51,098 nucleotides of DNA from Nitrospirales bacterium (GTDB lineage: Bacteria > Nitrospirota > Nitrospiria > Nitrospirales > UBA8639), in contig JAJDBS010000238.1 in the NCBI GenBank assembly GCA_029261235.1, forward strand, positions 1-51,098, given 5' to 3'. Of this stretch, positions 1 to 8,121 are shown piece by piece. A program made the position numbers and the translations under genes. The first letter of the stretch is position 1; each line of letters begins with the position of its first letter. The notes under the pieces were generated by a model. That model was not told the DNA's origin. It saw only the letters and a list, made by a program, of their open reading frames with translations, and made no database searches.

Positions 1-1
1 C

Positions 2-154
2 TATAGCAGTAGTGTCAGATTATTGTGTGGGAAGGACACGTGGCACATCACGTTTACTGGAAGCACAAAAGCTACCTATCAAGAATATCGCCCGCAGATT
101 GAACAAATGATGCAGTCCATGTCGCTCGTCGATCAATGTGACGCCAGGCTCTGA
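2..154 (+). CDS. C-terminal end of an unidentified protein (5' part outside window)
   Basis: An open frame enters from the left edge (first full codon at 2) and stops at 152-154, giving the last 50 residues of a protein. The tail reads like a real domain end, with WHITFTGS then TYQEYRPQIEQMMQSMSLV; this pattern of a beta strand followed by a short helix closes several small lipoprotein/PsbP-like domains. That resemblance is only an impression and I cannot name the family. No start is available, and the frame is closed upstream only by the window edge. Nothing downstream until 424 is coupled to it. Confidence 0.45.
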   Translation, partial: YSSSVRLLCGKDTWHITFTGSTKATYQEYRPQIEQMMQSMSLVDQCDARL

Positions 155-361
155 ATTGGGGTCTGTCTAGCCAGCCTACTCAATCAACTTTCACCGACAT
201 TGTCGTTGTGCAGAATCATAATGCTCCAAAGAGTGCCTGATCGATTTTCTGTGATGCGGACGAAACCCGGCAATATCTGGAAGCATTGAAACTCCAATGT
301 TGGAGATATCGCTGCATCAGGTTTAATTGATATGCCGTTAAGTAAATACATACCAAGATGG

Positions 362-386
362 ATTCCCGCAAAAAGATTGCGGGAAT
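362..386. repeat. REP-like hairpin (ATTCCCGCA / TGCGGGAAT)
   Basis: A perfect 9-bp inverted repeat, ATTCCCGCA at 362-370 and TGCGGGAAT at 378-386, with a 7-base loop, followed by GACGAC. Short palindromes of this GGATTCCCGC...GCGGGAATGAC form are widespread interspersed repeats in many bacterial genomes. It lies 38 bases beyond the stop of the minus-strand DsrE-like gene, so it could also end or stabilise that transcript, although no T-run follows on either strand. The rest of 155-423 shows nothing I recognise. Confidence 0.6.
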
Positions 387-423
387 GACGACGGGAAGTT
401 ATTTGAAAGGAAATGGGGAAATA

Positions 424-774
424 CTAATTAAAAGCGAGGAAGCGGTCGCAGCCGTCGATGATGTTCGAAAGGATGACGAGGCCGCAAAAATTGACTTCTT
501 TGCCATAGCCGTCTGTTGAGATGTTGTGCTGTTGGCATCCGTACGCACAGACGAACAGTTTTAATCCTGCCTTGCCCAATTCCGCAAACCGGGGATCCTT
601 CAGATTGAGGACTCCTTCATCAATGAAATAGAGGTAGGTATCGACCTTGTTGTCTAAGGCTGTTTTGGACAGCTGGTAGACCGTCTCGGCATTCGGATTG
701 TCGGGGGCAGTTGACAGGAGTAAGCCGAGTTTCTTTTTCGCAAGGGTCGGGTTGGGTGTTGCCGTTTGTTCCAT
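424..774 (-). CDS. DsrE/DsrF-like family protein
   Basis: A 116-residue small alpha/beta protein of the DsrE/DsrF/TusD-like superfamily, whose members handle sulfur transfer or are uncharacterised cytosolic proteins. Supporting features are the N-terminal strand KLGLLLST, a helix rich in small residues, then YLYFIDEGVLNL and the strand LKLFVCAYGC. Cys76 and Cys80 (CAYGC) sit where DsrE-type proteins often carry an active cysteine; Cys97 and Cys109 are also present. The ATG at 774 is preceded on the minus strand by AAGGAAAC, a good ribosome site. It is transcribed away from moaC, with its own promoter at 814-842. The sulfur link to the neighbouring molybdopterin genes is suggestive only. Confidence 0.75.
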   Translation of the reverse strand: MEQTATPNPTLAKKKLGLLLSTAPDNPNAETVYQLSKTALDNKVDTYLYFIDEGVLNLKDPRFAELGKAGLKLFVCAYGCQQHNISTDGYGKEVNFCGLVILSNIIDGCDRFLAFN

Positions 775-813
775 GAGGTTTCCTTTATCTGGTGGTGCTT
801 ACTGATGGGGAGT

Positions 814-842
814 TTTATAGGGCGACCTTGGGCCGTTGTCAA
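814..842 (-). promoter_or_regulatory. sigma-70-type promoter of the DsrE-like gene
   Basis: Read on the minus strand: TTGACA (842-837), 17 bases, then TATAAA (819-814). This is a consensus -35, ideal spacing and a near-consensus -10, about 40 bases before the ATG at 774. It is divergent from the moaC promoter, whose -35 starts only 24 bases away. Confidence 0.75.
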
Positions 843-865
843 GCCAAATTAGACCCTTATTTTGC

Positions 866-895
866 TTGACCAAGGTTTTCATCCCTCTCTATAAT
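866..895 (+). promoter_or_regulatory. sigma-70-type promoter of the moa genes
   Basis: TTGACC (866-871), an 18-base spacer and TATAAT (890-895). Transcription would start near 902 and leave a short leader of about 45 bases before moaC. The leader is too short for a molybdenum-cofactor riboswitch. Confidence 0.75.
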
Positions 896-946
896 TTTAA
901 AGTTTTCAAGCATTTCCGAAATTTTCATTCTGTCATCCTTAGGTGA

Positions 947-1453
947 ATGATGAGTCAATTGACGCATTTTAATGAATCGGGTCGAGCACGCATGGTGGAT
1001 GTGACCGATAAGCAAGCCACTGCACGTGTGGCCGTAGCCCAAGGGAAGGTCTGGATGCTGCCGGAAACTCTTGAAAGAATTCAAGAAGGTCGCATTGCCA
1101 AAGGGGATGTGCTGGCAGTCGCTCAAGTGGCTGGAGTCATGGGGGCCAAGCGGACGCCTGACGTGATTCCCATGTGCCATCCTTTATTATTATCCGGCGT
1201 GGATGTGAATTTTTCTGAAGATACTCAACCGAATGCCTCAGGTCGTTGCTCTATTTCAATTGAAGCCACGGTGAAAACGACGGGAAATACAGGGGTGGAG
1301 ATGGAGGCCATGACAGCGGTCTCAGTTGCTGCTCTGACGATTTATGATATGTGTAAGGCGGTCGATAAGGGCATGGAGTTCGGTGAGATTTTTTTGGTAT
1401 CGAAATCGGGTGGGAAATCCGGTCTGTATCAACGCGATGCGGTTGCGGGTTAA
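947..1453 (+). CDS. moaC: MoaC, cyclic pyranopterin monophosphate synthase
   Basis: MoaC works with MoaA to turn GTP into cyclic pyranopterin monophosphate, the first stable intermediate of molybdenum cofactor synthesis, in the cytosol. The 168 residues show the family's hallmarks: [15 protein letters not shown] near the start, VIPMCHPL, the [30 protein letters not shown] core (a run of well-conserved motifs), and MCKAVDKGM with the conserved Asp and Lys of the active site. Length is normal. Two ATGs are adjacent (947 and 950), and a TTAGGTGA ribosome site lies just upstream. It is the first gene of moaC-moaD-moaE-moaA, 48 bases before moaD. Confidence 0.97.
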   Translation: MMSQLTHFNESGRARMVDVTDKQATARVAVAQGKVWMLPETLERIQEGRIAKGDVLAVAQVAGVMGAKRTPDVIPMCHPLLLSGVDVNFSEDTQPNASGRCSISIEATVKTTGNTGVEMEAMTAVSVAALTIYDMCKAVDKGMEFGEIFLVSKSGGKSGLYQRDAVAG

Positions 1454-1501
1454 CGTCTCTGTGGGTGTGTTTCTTCATCAGAGAAAGTTAGAGCTTTGAC
1501 G

Positions 1502-1756
1502 ATGGTTCAGGTTAGACTCTTTGGCATGTTGAAAACCTTAGTGGCAGGGAGCAACATGTTAGAAGTACCCTTGTCAGATGGCGCGCTGGTCAAAGATCTT
1601 GTTGATTGTTTGCAAATAGAATATCCGGAATTAGGTAAGCTGCTCCAGCAGAAAAAAGTCGTGGTATCCGTGAATCAGGAAATTGCTCATTGGGAAACGG
1701 CGCTTGTGGAATCAGATGAAATTGCGCTGTTGCCGCCATTTGCGGGTGGGACATAA
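1502..1756 (+). CDS. moaD: MoaD, molybdopterin synthase small subunit
   Basis: An 84-residue ubiquitin-fold sulfur carrier of molybdopterin synthase. In this family the C-terminal Gly-Gly is adenylated by MoeB, thiocarboxylated, and delivers sulfur to precursor Z inside MoaE. Visible here are VQVRLFGMLK, the DLVDCLQ helix, VNQEIAHWETALVESDEIALLPPFAGG, and then one extra Thr before the stop. The usual ending is free GG, so this extra residue is odd (see findings). The ATG at 1502 gives the typical MVQVRLFG start; a TTG at 1496 in the same frame would add two residues. It lies between moaC and moaE. Confidence 0.93.
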   Translation: MVQVRLFGMLKTLVAGSNMLEVPLSDGALVKDLVDCLQIEYPELGKLLQQKKVVVSVNQEIAHWETALVESDEIALLPPFAGGT

Positions 1757-1803
1757 TCGTGAACATTCGCAATGCTATCGTTTTGAACTGAGAAAGGTGC
1801 GCT

Positions 1804-2247
1804 ATGGCTGTTGAAACAGACGCAGACATGCTGGTTCGCGTTCAAGAGGGAAATTTTTCCATTGATCAGGAATTAGAACGCGTGCGAGCTCGATCTACGA
1901 AGATTGGTGGGATTGCGATGTTTTTGGGGACGGCCCGCGATCACTCAAAGGGCCATGATGTGAGTTCCATGGCTTTCGAACATTATGAAGGTATGGCTCA
2001 GAAGAAGCTGAAGGAAATTCGCGAGCGTGCGTTGCAAGATTTTGACATTATTGAAGCCTTGGTCCTTCATCGTTACGGGCCCATCGAAATTGGTGAAAAT
2101 ATTGTGTTGATCATTGTTGGAGCTCAACACCGAGCCGATGCCTTCAAGGCTTGCCAATGGTGTATTGATGAACTGAAGAAAATTACGCCGATCTGGAAAA
2201 TGGAATACACGCCACAGGGTGATGTCTGGGTTGAGGAACATCCCTAA
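1804..2247 (+). CDS. moaE: MoaE, molybdopterin synthase catalytic subunit
   Basis: The large subunit of molybdopterin synthase, which inserts two sulfurs from MoaD thiocarboxylate into cyclic pyranopterin monophosphate. The 147 residues are normal length and show GGIAMFLGTARDHSKG, MAFEHYEGMAQKKL, LHRYGPIEIGE and VGAQHRADAF. Near the end come DELKKITPIWKMEY and DVWVEEHP, which hold the active-site lysines. A GAGAAAGG ribosome site precedes the ATG, and the gene starts 47 bases after moaD. The short unexplained N-terminus (about 12 residues before VQEGNFS) is not a signal peptide. Confidence 0.96.
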   Translation: MAVETDADMLVRVQEGNFSIDQELERVRARSTKIGGIAMFLGTARDHSKGHDVSSMAFEHYEGMAQKKLKEIRERALQDFDIIEALVLHRYGPIEIGENIVLIIVGAQHRADAFKACQWCIDELKKITPIWKMEYTPQGDVWVEEHP

Positions 2248-2355
2248 TGTCCAAACGTGGTTTGTTGAAGAAAGCTGCCAGCGGCCTGGCTGGACGACAT
2301 TTTTGAATCGAACCAAAAATTTTCCCATCCAATATTTCTCTGGATTTATTTGCTT

Positions 2356-2391
2356 ATGAAAAACCTTATCATTCAAAAATCCTATGAGTAA
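2356..2391 (+). other. possible 11-codon leader frame overlapping the moaA start
   Basis: ATG at 2356 opens a frame encoding MKNLIIQKSYE and ends with TAA at 2389-2391, so its last codons overlap the moaA ATG (2384). Because moaA lacks a ribosome site of its own, translation of this mini-frame could bring ribosomes to it. It may also be chance. Confidence 0.2.
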
Positions 2392-3439
2392 CCAACACGC
2401 CTCGCCTGAGCCTGCGAAAGATTTGTTTGGCAGACCGTTACGATCCCTAAGAGTGTCTGTCACCGATCGGTGCAACTTACGCTGTCAGTATTGTATGCCC
2501 GAAGAAGAATATGTCTGGTTGCCTCGTGAAACCCTACTGACGTTTAAAGAGATTGTGTTTCTGACGGATCTCTTCTCGGAACAGGGTGTCGATCGAGTTC
2601 GAATTACTGGTGGAGAACCGCTTCTCCGAAAAGATTTGGCGTCCTTGATTGGCATGCTTCAGAAAAATACTCGCATTAAAGATATTGCGATGACCACCAA
2701 TGGGGTGTTGCTGGCAGAACATGCGCAGAATCTTTTTGATGCAGGGTTGCACCGTGTGACCGTGAGCCTGGATACGTTGAAGCCGGAACGGTTTAAGGCC
2801 TTGACTCGCCGAGATACCTTGGCCCAGGTGTTTGAAGGTATTGAATCGGTTGGACGGGTCGGGTTTAGTGGATTCAAGTTAGACACCGTGGCGATGAAGG
2901 GCTATAACGACGACGAACTTATTCCACTCATTGAGTATGGCAAGCGAGTCAATGGGGAAGTGCGGTTCATTGAATATATGGATGTTGGTGGAGCGAACGA
3001 TTGGTCGGCGGATAAAGTCCTTTCACGCAAAGAAATTCTTGCGATGCTCACCCAATATTATGGGCCGATTGAGCCTGTGACTGAGATCAGTTCAGCTCCT
3101 GCCCAGAGATTTCGTCTTCCTGATGGAGCCACCTTTGGCATTATCCCATCTACGACGATGCCTTTCTGTTCCACCTGTGATCGCAGCCGCTTGACGGCTG
3201 ATGGGATGTGGCTTCTGTGTCTCTACGCCAAATCTGGTCTGGATTTACGAAAGCCGATCCGAGACAGACGTTCTCGTGAGGATTTGGTCTCCATGATTCA
3301 ATCGGTCTGGGAGACGCGTCGAGATCGTGGTGCGGAGGAACGCAAAGAGCTCGAATCCAGCACCGGTCGAGGTCAATTTATTGATATTGATCGATTGCGA
3401 CAAGACCCACATTTGGAGATGCATGCCAGGGGCGGCTGA
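2384..3439 (+). CDS. moaA: MoaA, GTP 3',8-cyclase (radical SAM)
   Basis: A radical-SAM enzyme that converts GTP to 3',8-cyclo-GTP, the first step of molybdenum cofactor synthesis. In the 351 residues both iron-sulfur clusters can be placed: the N-terminal SAM cluster at Cys30, Cys34, Cys37 (CNLRCQYC) and the C-terminal GTP-binding cluster at Cys262, Cys265, Cys279 (CX2CX13C). ITGGEPLLRKDL is the radical-SAM GGEP motif. The chain ends in ARGG, matching the essential C-terminal double glycine. No clear Shine-Dalgarno precedes the ATG; an 11-codon frame (2356-2391) overlaps the start and could couple translation. The 136-base gap after moaE holds only weak structure. Confidence 0.97.
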   Translation: MSNQHASPEPAKDLFGRPLRSLRVSVTDRCNLRCQYCMPEEEYVWLPRETLLTFKEIVFLTDLFSEQGVDRVRITGGEPLLRKDLASLIGMLQKNTRIKDIAMTTNGVLLAEHAQNLFDAGLHRVTVSLDTLKPERFKALTRRDTLAQVFEGIESVGRVGFSGFKLDTVAMKGYNDDELIPLIEYGKRVNGEVRFIEYMDVGGANDWSADKVLSRKEILAMLTQYYGPIEPVTEISSAPAQRFRLPDGATFGIIPSTTMPFCSTCDRSRLTADGMWLLCLYAKSGLDLRKPIRDRRSREDLVSMIQSVWETRRDRGAEERKELESSTGRGQFIDIDRLRQDPHLEMHARGG

Positions 3440-3672
3440 GTTGTCTTCCCTTTTCTTGTGCTTCACCTGACGGCGGTGTTCTCCGTTCATCTTTCCTTGC
3501 CTGCTAAATATTTCTTGCCGGGTACCACACCCTATGTTAATGTTTTTTGATTGATCAATTGAGATAGAATGTTGCATGCATCGTACATATTCTCTCGTTC
3601 CCTTCCCTGACGTTACATATTATTTAATGGCTGAATTTATGGTCTTCATGACAAGATAGGACGTGTGCATCG

Positions 3673-4527
3673 ATGGGATGGTTTAAGCGGAGTAAACAGG
3701 AAAATGCCAAAGGGAATCCTGTCAACATCATGGAAGGGATGTGGATTAAATGTACGGTCTGCCGTGCAACTATCTTTAAACGTGAAGTGGATCGAAACCT
3801 CAAGGTCTGCCCGAAATGCCATTACCATTTCCCTATGTCGATAGAGGAACGAGTGGAGTTGCTTGCTGACGTCGGCACGTTCCAGGAGTGGGATGCGAAC
3901 CTCATTCCTGGTGATCCGTTACAATTTGAAGACACACTTCCTTACCAAACCCGTGTTCGCAATGCTCAGCGTAAGACAGCAAAGCAGGAAGCGATTCGCA
4001 CTGGTCGTTGTCATGTGGCGGATATTCCGATTGCGATTGGCATCTTCGATTTTTCGTTTATGGGTGGGAGTATGGGTTCAGTTGTGGGAGAAAAGATTTG
4101 CCGAGCTATTGATCAAGCATTGCTTGCGCAAATTCCGTTTGTGCTAGTGACGACTTCTGGTGGAGCTCGGATGCAAGAGGGAACCTTGTCTCTGATGCAA
4201 ATGGCGAAAACGGCTTCGGCGATCGCCAATCTTCAGGAAGCTCGATTACCGTACATCGTCTTATTGACGGACCCCACCTTTGGCGGAGTAACAGCAAGTG
4301 TGGCGATGTTAGGAGATGTGATTCTTGCTGAACCGAAAGCACTCATTGGTTTTGCAGGTCCACGAGTGATTGAACAAACGATCAAACAACGGCTTCCTGA
4401 AGGGTTTCAACGTGCTGAGTTTTTAATGGACCATGGCATGGTTGATCAAATTGTCGAGCGGAAAGTTCTTAAAACCACACTGGCCACTCTGCTGACCCAT
4501 TGTGGAGCTCTTGCCATATCTGCGTAG
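3673..4527 (+). CDS. accD: AccD, acetyl-CoA carboxylase carboxyltransferase subunit beta
   Basis: Beta half of the carboxyltransferase that moves CO2 from biotin to acetyl-CoA, giving malonyl-CoA for fatty acid synthesis. The 284 residues have the bacterial four-cysteine zinc ribbon, with Cys27, Cys30, Cys46 and Cys49, then the crotonase-like core. Core motifs are GGSMGSVVGEK, TTSGGARMQEG, LTDPTFGGVTAS and IGFAGPRVIEQTI. Length is normal. The ATG follows ATAGGACG. It stands before folC, the common accD-folC pairing, with a 42-base gap. The 233 bases before it contain no gene. Confidence 0.97.
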   Translation: MGWFKRSKQENAKGNPVNIMEGMWIKCTVCRATIFKREVDRNLKVCPKCHYHFPMSIEERVELLADVGTFQEWDANLIPGDPLQFEDTLPYQTRVRNAQRKTAKQEAIRTGRCHVADIPIAIGIFDFSFMGGSMGSVVGEKICRAIDQALLAQIPFVLVTTSGGARMQEGTLSLMQMAKTASAIANLQEARLPYIVLLTDPTFGGVTASVAMLGDVILAEPKALIGFAGPRVIEQTIKQRLPEGFQRAEFLMDHGMVDQIVERKVLKTTLATLLTHCGALAISA

Positions 4528-4569
4528 GTCTCCTGCCTGTTCTTCTCGTGTCTGTCATTTGGCGATTTT

Positions 4570-5868
4570 GTGCTCACGTATTCAGAAACACTGGCCTATC
4601 TGTTTTCTCTCCATCGGTTTGGCGTCAAGCTTGGGCTTGAGGCCATCACTGATATTCTTCATCGTTTAGACCATCCACAGCGCACGTATCCGACGCTTCA
4701 TATTGCGGGAACCAATGGGAAAGGTTCTTCGGCGGCAATGTTGGCGGCCATGTTACAAGCGGGAGGCTATCGCGTTGGCCTGTACACGTCACCGCATCTG
4801 GTAGATTTCCGTGAGCGCATACGAGTGCACAATGAGGATATCTCAGAAGGAAGCGTGTGCCAATTGACGGAGCATATTCGGCGAGTTGCTGGTCCTGTTG
4901 GCTCCCTCACTTTTTTTGAGCTGACGACAGCCATGGCCTTTCAGCATTTTCGAAATCAATCTGTTGACGTGGCCATTATCGAAGTGGGGTTAGGTGGACG
5001 ATTTGATGCCACCAATGTCTTGGATCCATTAGGTATACTGATTACAGGAATTGGCCTTGACCATGAACAATATCTTGGCTCGACCCTTCAGGCCATTGCG
5101 CAAGAAAAAGCCGGTATTATTCGTAAAAAAGTCCCAGTGGTTGTGGGGAAGATGCCTGAGGACGTGAGTCAGGTTTTTGAAGGCCGTGCGCAACAATTCG
5201 ATGCTCCATTGTATCGAGCTGAGCAAGATTTTTCCATTTCCGCAATCAGCCCAACAGCCTTTACCTATCGTGGCCTTCGAGATACATCCATGGATTTGCA
5301 GACGAATTTATTAGGGCGACATCAGATGCACAATGCAGGCAATGCCTTGGCGTTGCTGGAATCAGCCACCTCGGAGCGATTGCCTCTTTCTTCTGACGCC
5401 ATCCAGACCGGCTTGCAACATGTTCGCTGGAAAGGCCGTTTGGAAGTCACACAGCATTACCCGACGATCATGTTGGATGGAGCTCACAATCCATTAGGTG
5501 GGCAAGCGCTATTTGACTTTCTACAAGCGCAACTTCATGATTGTCCTGGCCGTAAACTGATTGTCATACTCGGGATGATGCAAGATAAGAATCTTGACGA
5601 ATTTTTGCGTGTCTTACTTCCTCTAGTTGACTCTTTGATTGTCACACAACCCCACATGGATCGGGCTGTGCCTGCTGATGTTCTTGCGCAAGCTGTACAG
5701 GGACGTGATGTGGAACTTTTCGTGATTCCCTCGCCATGGGCAGCCTATTGCCATGTTCGAGATACGGCTGATCCCTCTGATCTGGTTTGTGTCACTGGCT
5801 CATTGTTTCTCGTTGGAGAAATTATCCAACACCTTGCATTGGCAGAATCCTCAACGGTTCAAGCATGA
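4570..5868 (+). CDS. folC: FolC, folylpolyglutamate/dihydrofolate synthase
   Basis: A Mur-ligase-family enzyme that joins glutamate to dihydropteroate or folates, using ATP. The 432 residues show HIAGTNGKGSS, the ATP-binding loop at 45-54. YTSPHLVDFRERI, EVGLGGRFDATNV, ITGIGLDHEQYLG and LDGAHNPLGG are further signatures of the family. It probably starts with GTG at 4570; the first residues (LTYSETLAYLFSLHRFGVKL) match the usual beginning. Its stop overlaps the lptD start (ATGA at 5865-5868), so the two are probably translationally coupled. Whether it has both synthase activities cannot be read from sequence alone. Confidence 0.95.
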   Translation: MLTYSETLAYLFSLHRFGVKLGLEAITDILHRLDHPQRTYPTLHIAGTNGKGSSAAMLAAMLQAGGYRVGLYTSPHLVDFRERIRVHNEDISEGSVCQLTEHIRRVAGPVGSLTFFELTTAMAFQHFRNQSVDVAIIEVGLGGRFDATNVLDPLGILITGIGLDHEQYLGSTLQAIAQEKAGIIRKKVPVVVGKMPEDVSQVFEGRAQQFDAPLYRAEQDFSISAISPTAFTYRGLRDTSMDLQTNLLGRHQMHNAGNALALLESATSERLPLSSDAIQTGLQHVRWKGRLEVTQHYPTIMLDGAHNPLGGQALFDFLQAQLHDCPGRKLIVILGMMQDKNLDEFLRVLLPLVDSLIVTQPHMDRAVPADVLAQAVQGRDVELFVIPSPWAAYCHVRDTADPSDLVCVTGSLFLVGEIIQHLALAESSTVQA

Positions 5869-8096
5869 AAGTTCTCGGACACCTACCTCATGTGTTATGT
5901 CCGTCGATACTCCTCGCTGTGCTCTTCTCTCTCCCCACTGTTCTGTATGCAGAGGCGCCTCCTGAAAAATCGGAAGTGAATGCCTCGAGTTCTCGAGGGG
6001 TGCCGGTTGAAATTACGGCTGATCGAATTGAGTATGATCAAGAAAGAGAAGAATATCATGCGATCGGAGCCGTGGATATGACACGTGGTGCCGTGCGACT
6101 GACTGCTGATGACGCGACGCTTCAGAAGTTAACCGGGCGTCTCATTGCGATCGGCCATGTGCATCTTCGTGATGGCCAATCTGATGTGTGGTCGGAACGA
6201 CTTGAACTCAATATGAATACGGAAGCCGGGGTGTTGACGACTGGCAAGATCTTCGGAAAAGAACGGAATTCGTTTGTGACGGGGCGTCGACTCCAGCGCT
6301 TTTCTGAAACACGTTATCGGATCAAAGATGGCTCATTTACCAATTGTGATGCGAAGGATGGTGAGATTCCCGCATGGCGATTCACATTCGATGATGTCGA
6401 TTTAGATTATGAGGATAGTTTGTTTGGTAAAGGCGTCTGGTTCAATGTGAATGATGTTCCCATCATTCCGCTCCCGACCTTTCAATATCCGTTGGGTGCC
6501 GACCGCAAGTCTGGATTATTAATTCCGACACCCGGCTACAACAGTCAGTTTGGTTTCAAATATCGACAAAGTTTTTTTTGGGCTATTGATCCGAGTCAAG
6601 ATCTCACTATTTCTCCGCAAATTTTGACTGAACGAGGGTACGGTGGTGATTTAAATTATCGGTATGTCTGGAGTCGGAGGGCCAAAGGCCAATGGCTCAT
6701 GAATGCCTTAAATGACACTGATCAGGGTCGAAAACGTTTTCAGTTTCGTGGTGCACACACGCAACAATTTAATCCAGATCTCTCCTTTCGCATGAATCTG
6801 AACTATTCGACGGATCGTGATTTTTTGCAAGATCTGAGTAGTTCTGGTGTGCAACGAGCCTTACCGAGTCAGGAGTCGAATCTCACGTTGTTGCAGCGTC
6901 TAGATCATGGAGCGTTATATCTCTGGGGGCAGTATCTTCAACCGCTGAATACGGGAGGGGATAGGACATTTCAACGACTACCGGAAGTCGGCCACAGATT
7001 GTTTCTTCCTGGTCTTCTGGGTAGTCCTCTTGAACTCACATCAGATACAACCTTTGTCCATTTTTGGAGGGAGGAAGGATTTAAAGTTAGTCGCGTAGAC
7101 TTCTTGCCTGGACTGTCTCTGGAGGGTCTCCATGTGGGCCATATCGTGGGCTTCCGACCGCAGTTTAAATTTCGAGAAGTGGCGTATTCTCGTGGCCAGA
7201 CTGACAGGTCACGTCAACATCGAGGAACGTATTGGGCTGCGGGTGAAGCATTTAGTAAATTGACCAGGCGCTTTAAGGTGGGTGAAGGAAATTGGTTGAG
7301 GCATTCCATTGAACCTCGTGTGATCTACGAGTTTGTTCCACAAACCAGACAGTCCGAATTGGTGCAAATCGATGCGGTTGATGACTTGATCAATAAGAGT
7401 CTTGTCACATATTCCCTGAATAATCGCTTGAGCCATCAAGGTCGCAACGCAGCATCAACTACATGGTTAGATTTGTTACTCGCGCAAAGTTATCATGTAG
7501 GGAATCCACCTCCACTGGCGTCTAAGTTTTCAAATATTTGGACTCGTGGAGTCTTTCATCAACCTTTAAGTGGCCAAGACTTTCTCTCGGCTTTTAATCT
7601 GAACGTGGATGCCTTTTATGATCGGAAGCAGAGAGAATTTACGCAATTCAATGTGGATGGAGTGATTCAGGGTCAGCAAAGATGGTATCTCTCAGTAGGT
7701 CAACGATACTCACGGTTTGGTTCCCGTACTCGTCGTGGAGATATTTGGAATCCCCTCTCGTTCAACGAAGTGTTGGCGCCTACAGAAAAAATTCTGTTTC
7801 TCACGGCTGCGGGAGGGATCCGGTTGCCCGGTGGAATCACGGTTGGTTCACGCTGGTTTCATGACTTGCGCACCGGCCAGACTTCAGAATTGGATGTTGT
7901 TGCTCTGTATCAGAATCCTTGCCGTTGTTTTTCAGTTGGGCTGTCGTATGTTCAGTTTCAGGACCGAAAGCAGTATGATTTTCTCATCAGCCTGACGGGT
8001 CTGTGGGGGTCTCAAGGTAATGGAACACAATTGATGCGGGACATCTTGGGGCCTATTATGGCAGGCGAACGAGGTGTCCCTTGGGATTACCGCTAG
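5865..8096 (+). CDS. lptD: LptD, LPS-assembly outer-membrane protein
   Basis: An outer-membrane beta-barrel that places lipopolysaccharide in the outer leaflet, partnered by LptE and fed by LptA. The 743 residues begin with a signal peptide (MKVLGHL, then a hydrophobic run ending near LYAEA). An OstA/LptA-like N-domain follows (VEITADRIEYDQEREEYHAIGAV), then the LptD signature SFTNCD...IPAWRF, the KSGLLIPTPGYNSQFGFKYRQ strand region, and a long barrel with alternating aromatic residues. NCD and a late CRC pair are placed like the disulphide cysteines of the family. A frame extending further upstream exists, but ATG 5865 gives the signal peptide and overlaps the folC stop. Confidence 0.93.
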   Translation: MKVLGHLPHVLCPSILLAVLFSLPTVLYAEAPPEKSEVNASSSRGVPVEITADRIEYDQEREEYHAIGAVDMTRGAVRLTADDATLQKLTGRLIAIGHVHLRDGQSDVWSERLELNMNTEAGVLTTGKIFGKERNSFVTGRRLQRFSETRYRIKDGSFTNCDAKDGEIPAWRFTFDDVDLDYEDSLFGKGVWFNVNDVPIIPLPTFQYPLGADRKSGLLIPTPGYNSQFGFKYRQSFFWAIDPSQDLTISPQILTERGYGGDLNYRYVWSRRAKGQWLMNALNDTDQGRKRFQFRGAHTQQFNPDLSFRMNLNYSTDRDFLQDLSSSGVQRALPSQESNLTLLQRLDHGALYLWGQYLQPLNTGGDRTFQRLPEVGHRLFLPGLLGSPLELTSDTTFVHFWREEGFKVSRVDFLPGLSLEGLHVGHIVGFRPQFKFREVAYSRGQTDRSRQHRGTYWAAGEAFSKLTRRFKVGEGNWLRHSIEPRVIYEFVPQTRQSELVQIDAVDDLINKSLVTYSLNNRLSHQGRNAASTTWLDLLLAQSYHVGNPPPLASKFSNIWTRGVFHQPLSGQDFLSAFNLNVDAFYDRKQREFTQFNVDGVIQGQQRWYLSVGQRYSRFGSRTRRGDIWNPLSFNEVLAPTEKILFLTAAGGIRLPGGITVGSRWFHDLRTGQTSELDVVALYQNPCRCFSVGLSYVQFQDRKQYDFLISLTGLWGSQGNGTQLMRDILGPIMAGERGVPWDYR

Positions 8097-8121
8097 CCAA
8101 GATCGATACGAGTGCGGTGGA

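Noticed and set aside
902-946. Molybdenum-cofactor riboswitch before moaC
   Set aside because: The leader is only about 45 bases, too short, with no matching helices.
2711-2728. Sigma-54-like TGGCAGA...GCGCA inside moaA
   Set aside because: The -24 fits but the -12 lacks the TTGC core, and it is inside a coding region.
5787-5864. N-terminal extension of LptD by 26 residues
   Set aside because: Would overlap folC by about 80 bases and bury the signal peptide; ATG 5865 has the usual ATGA overlap.
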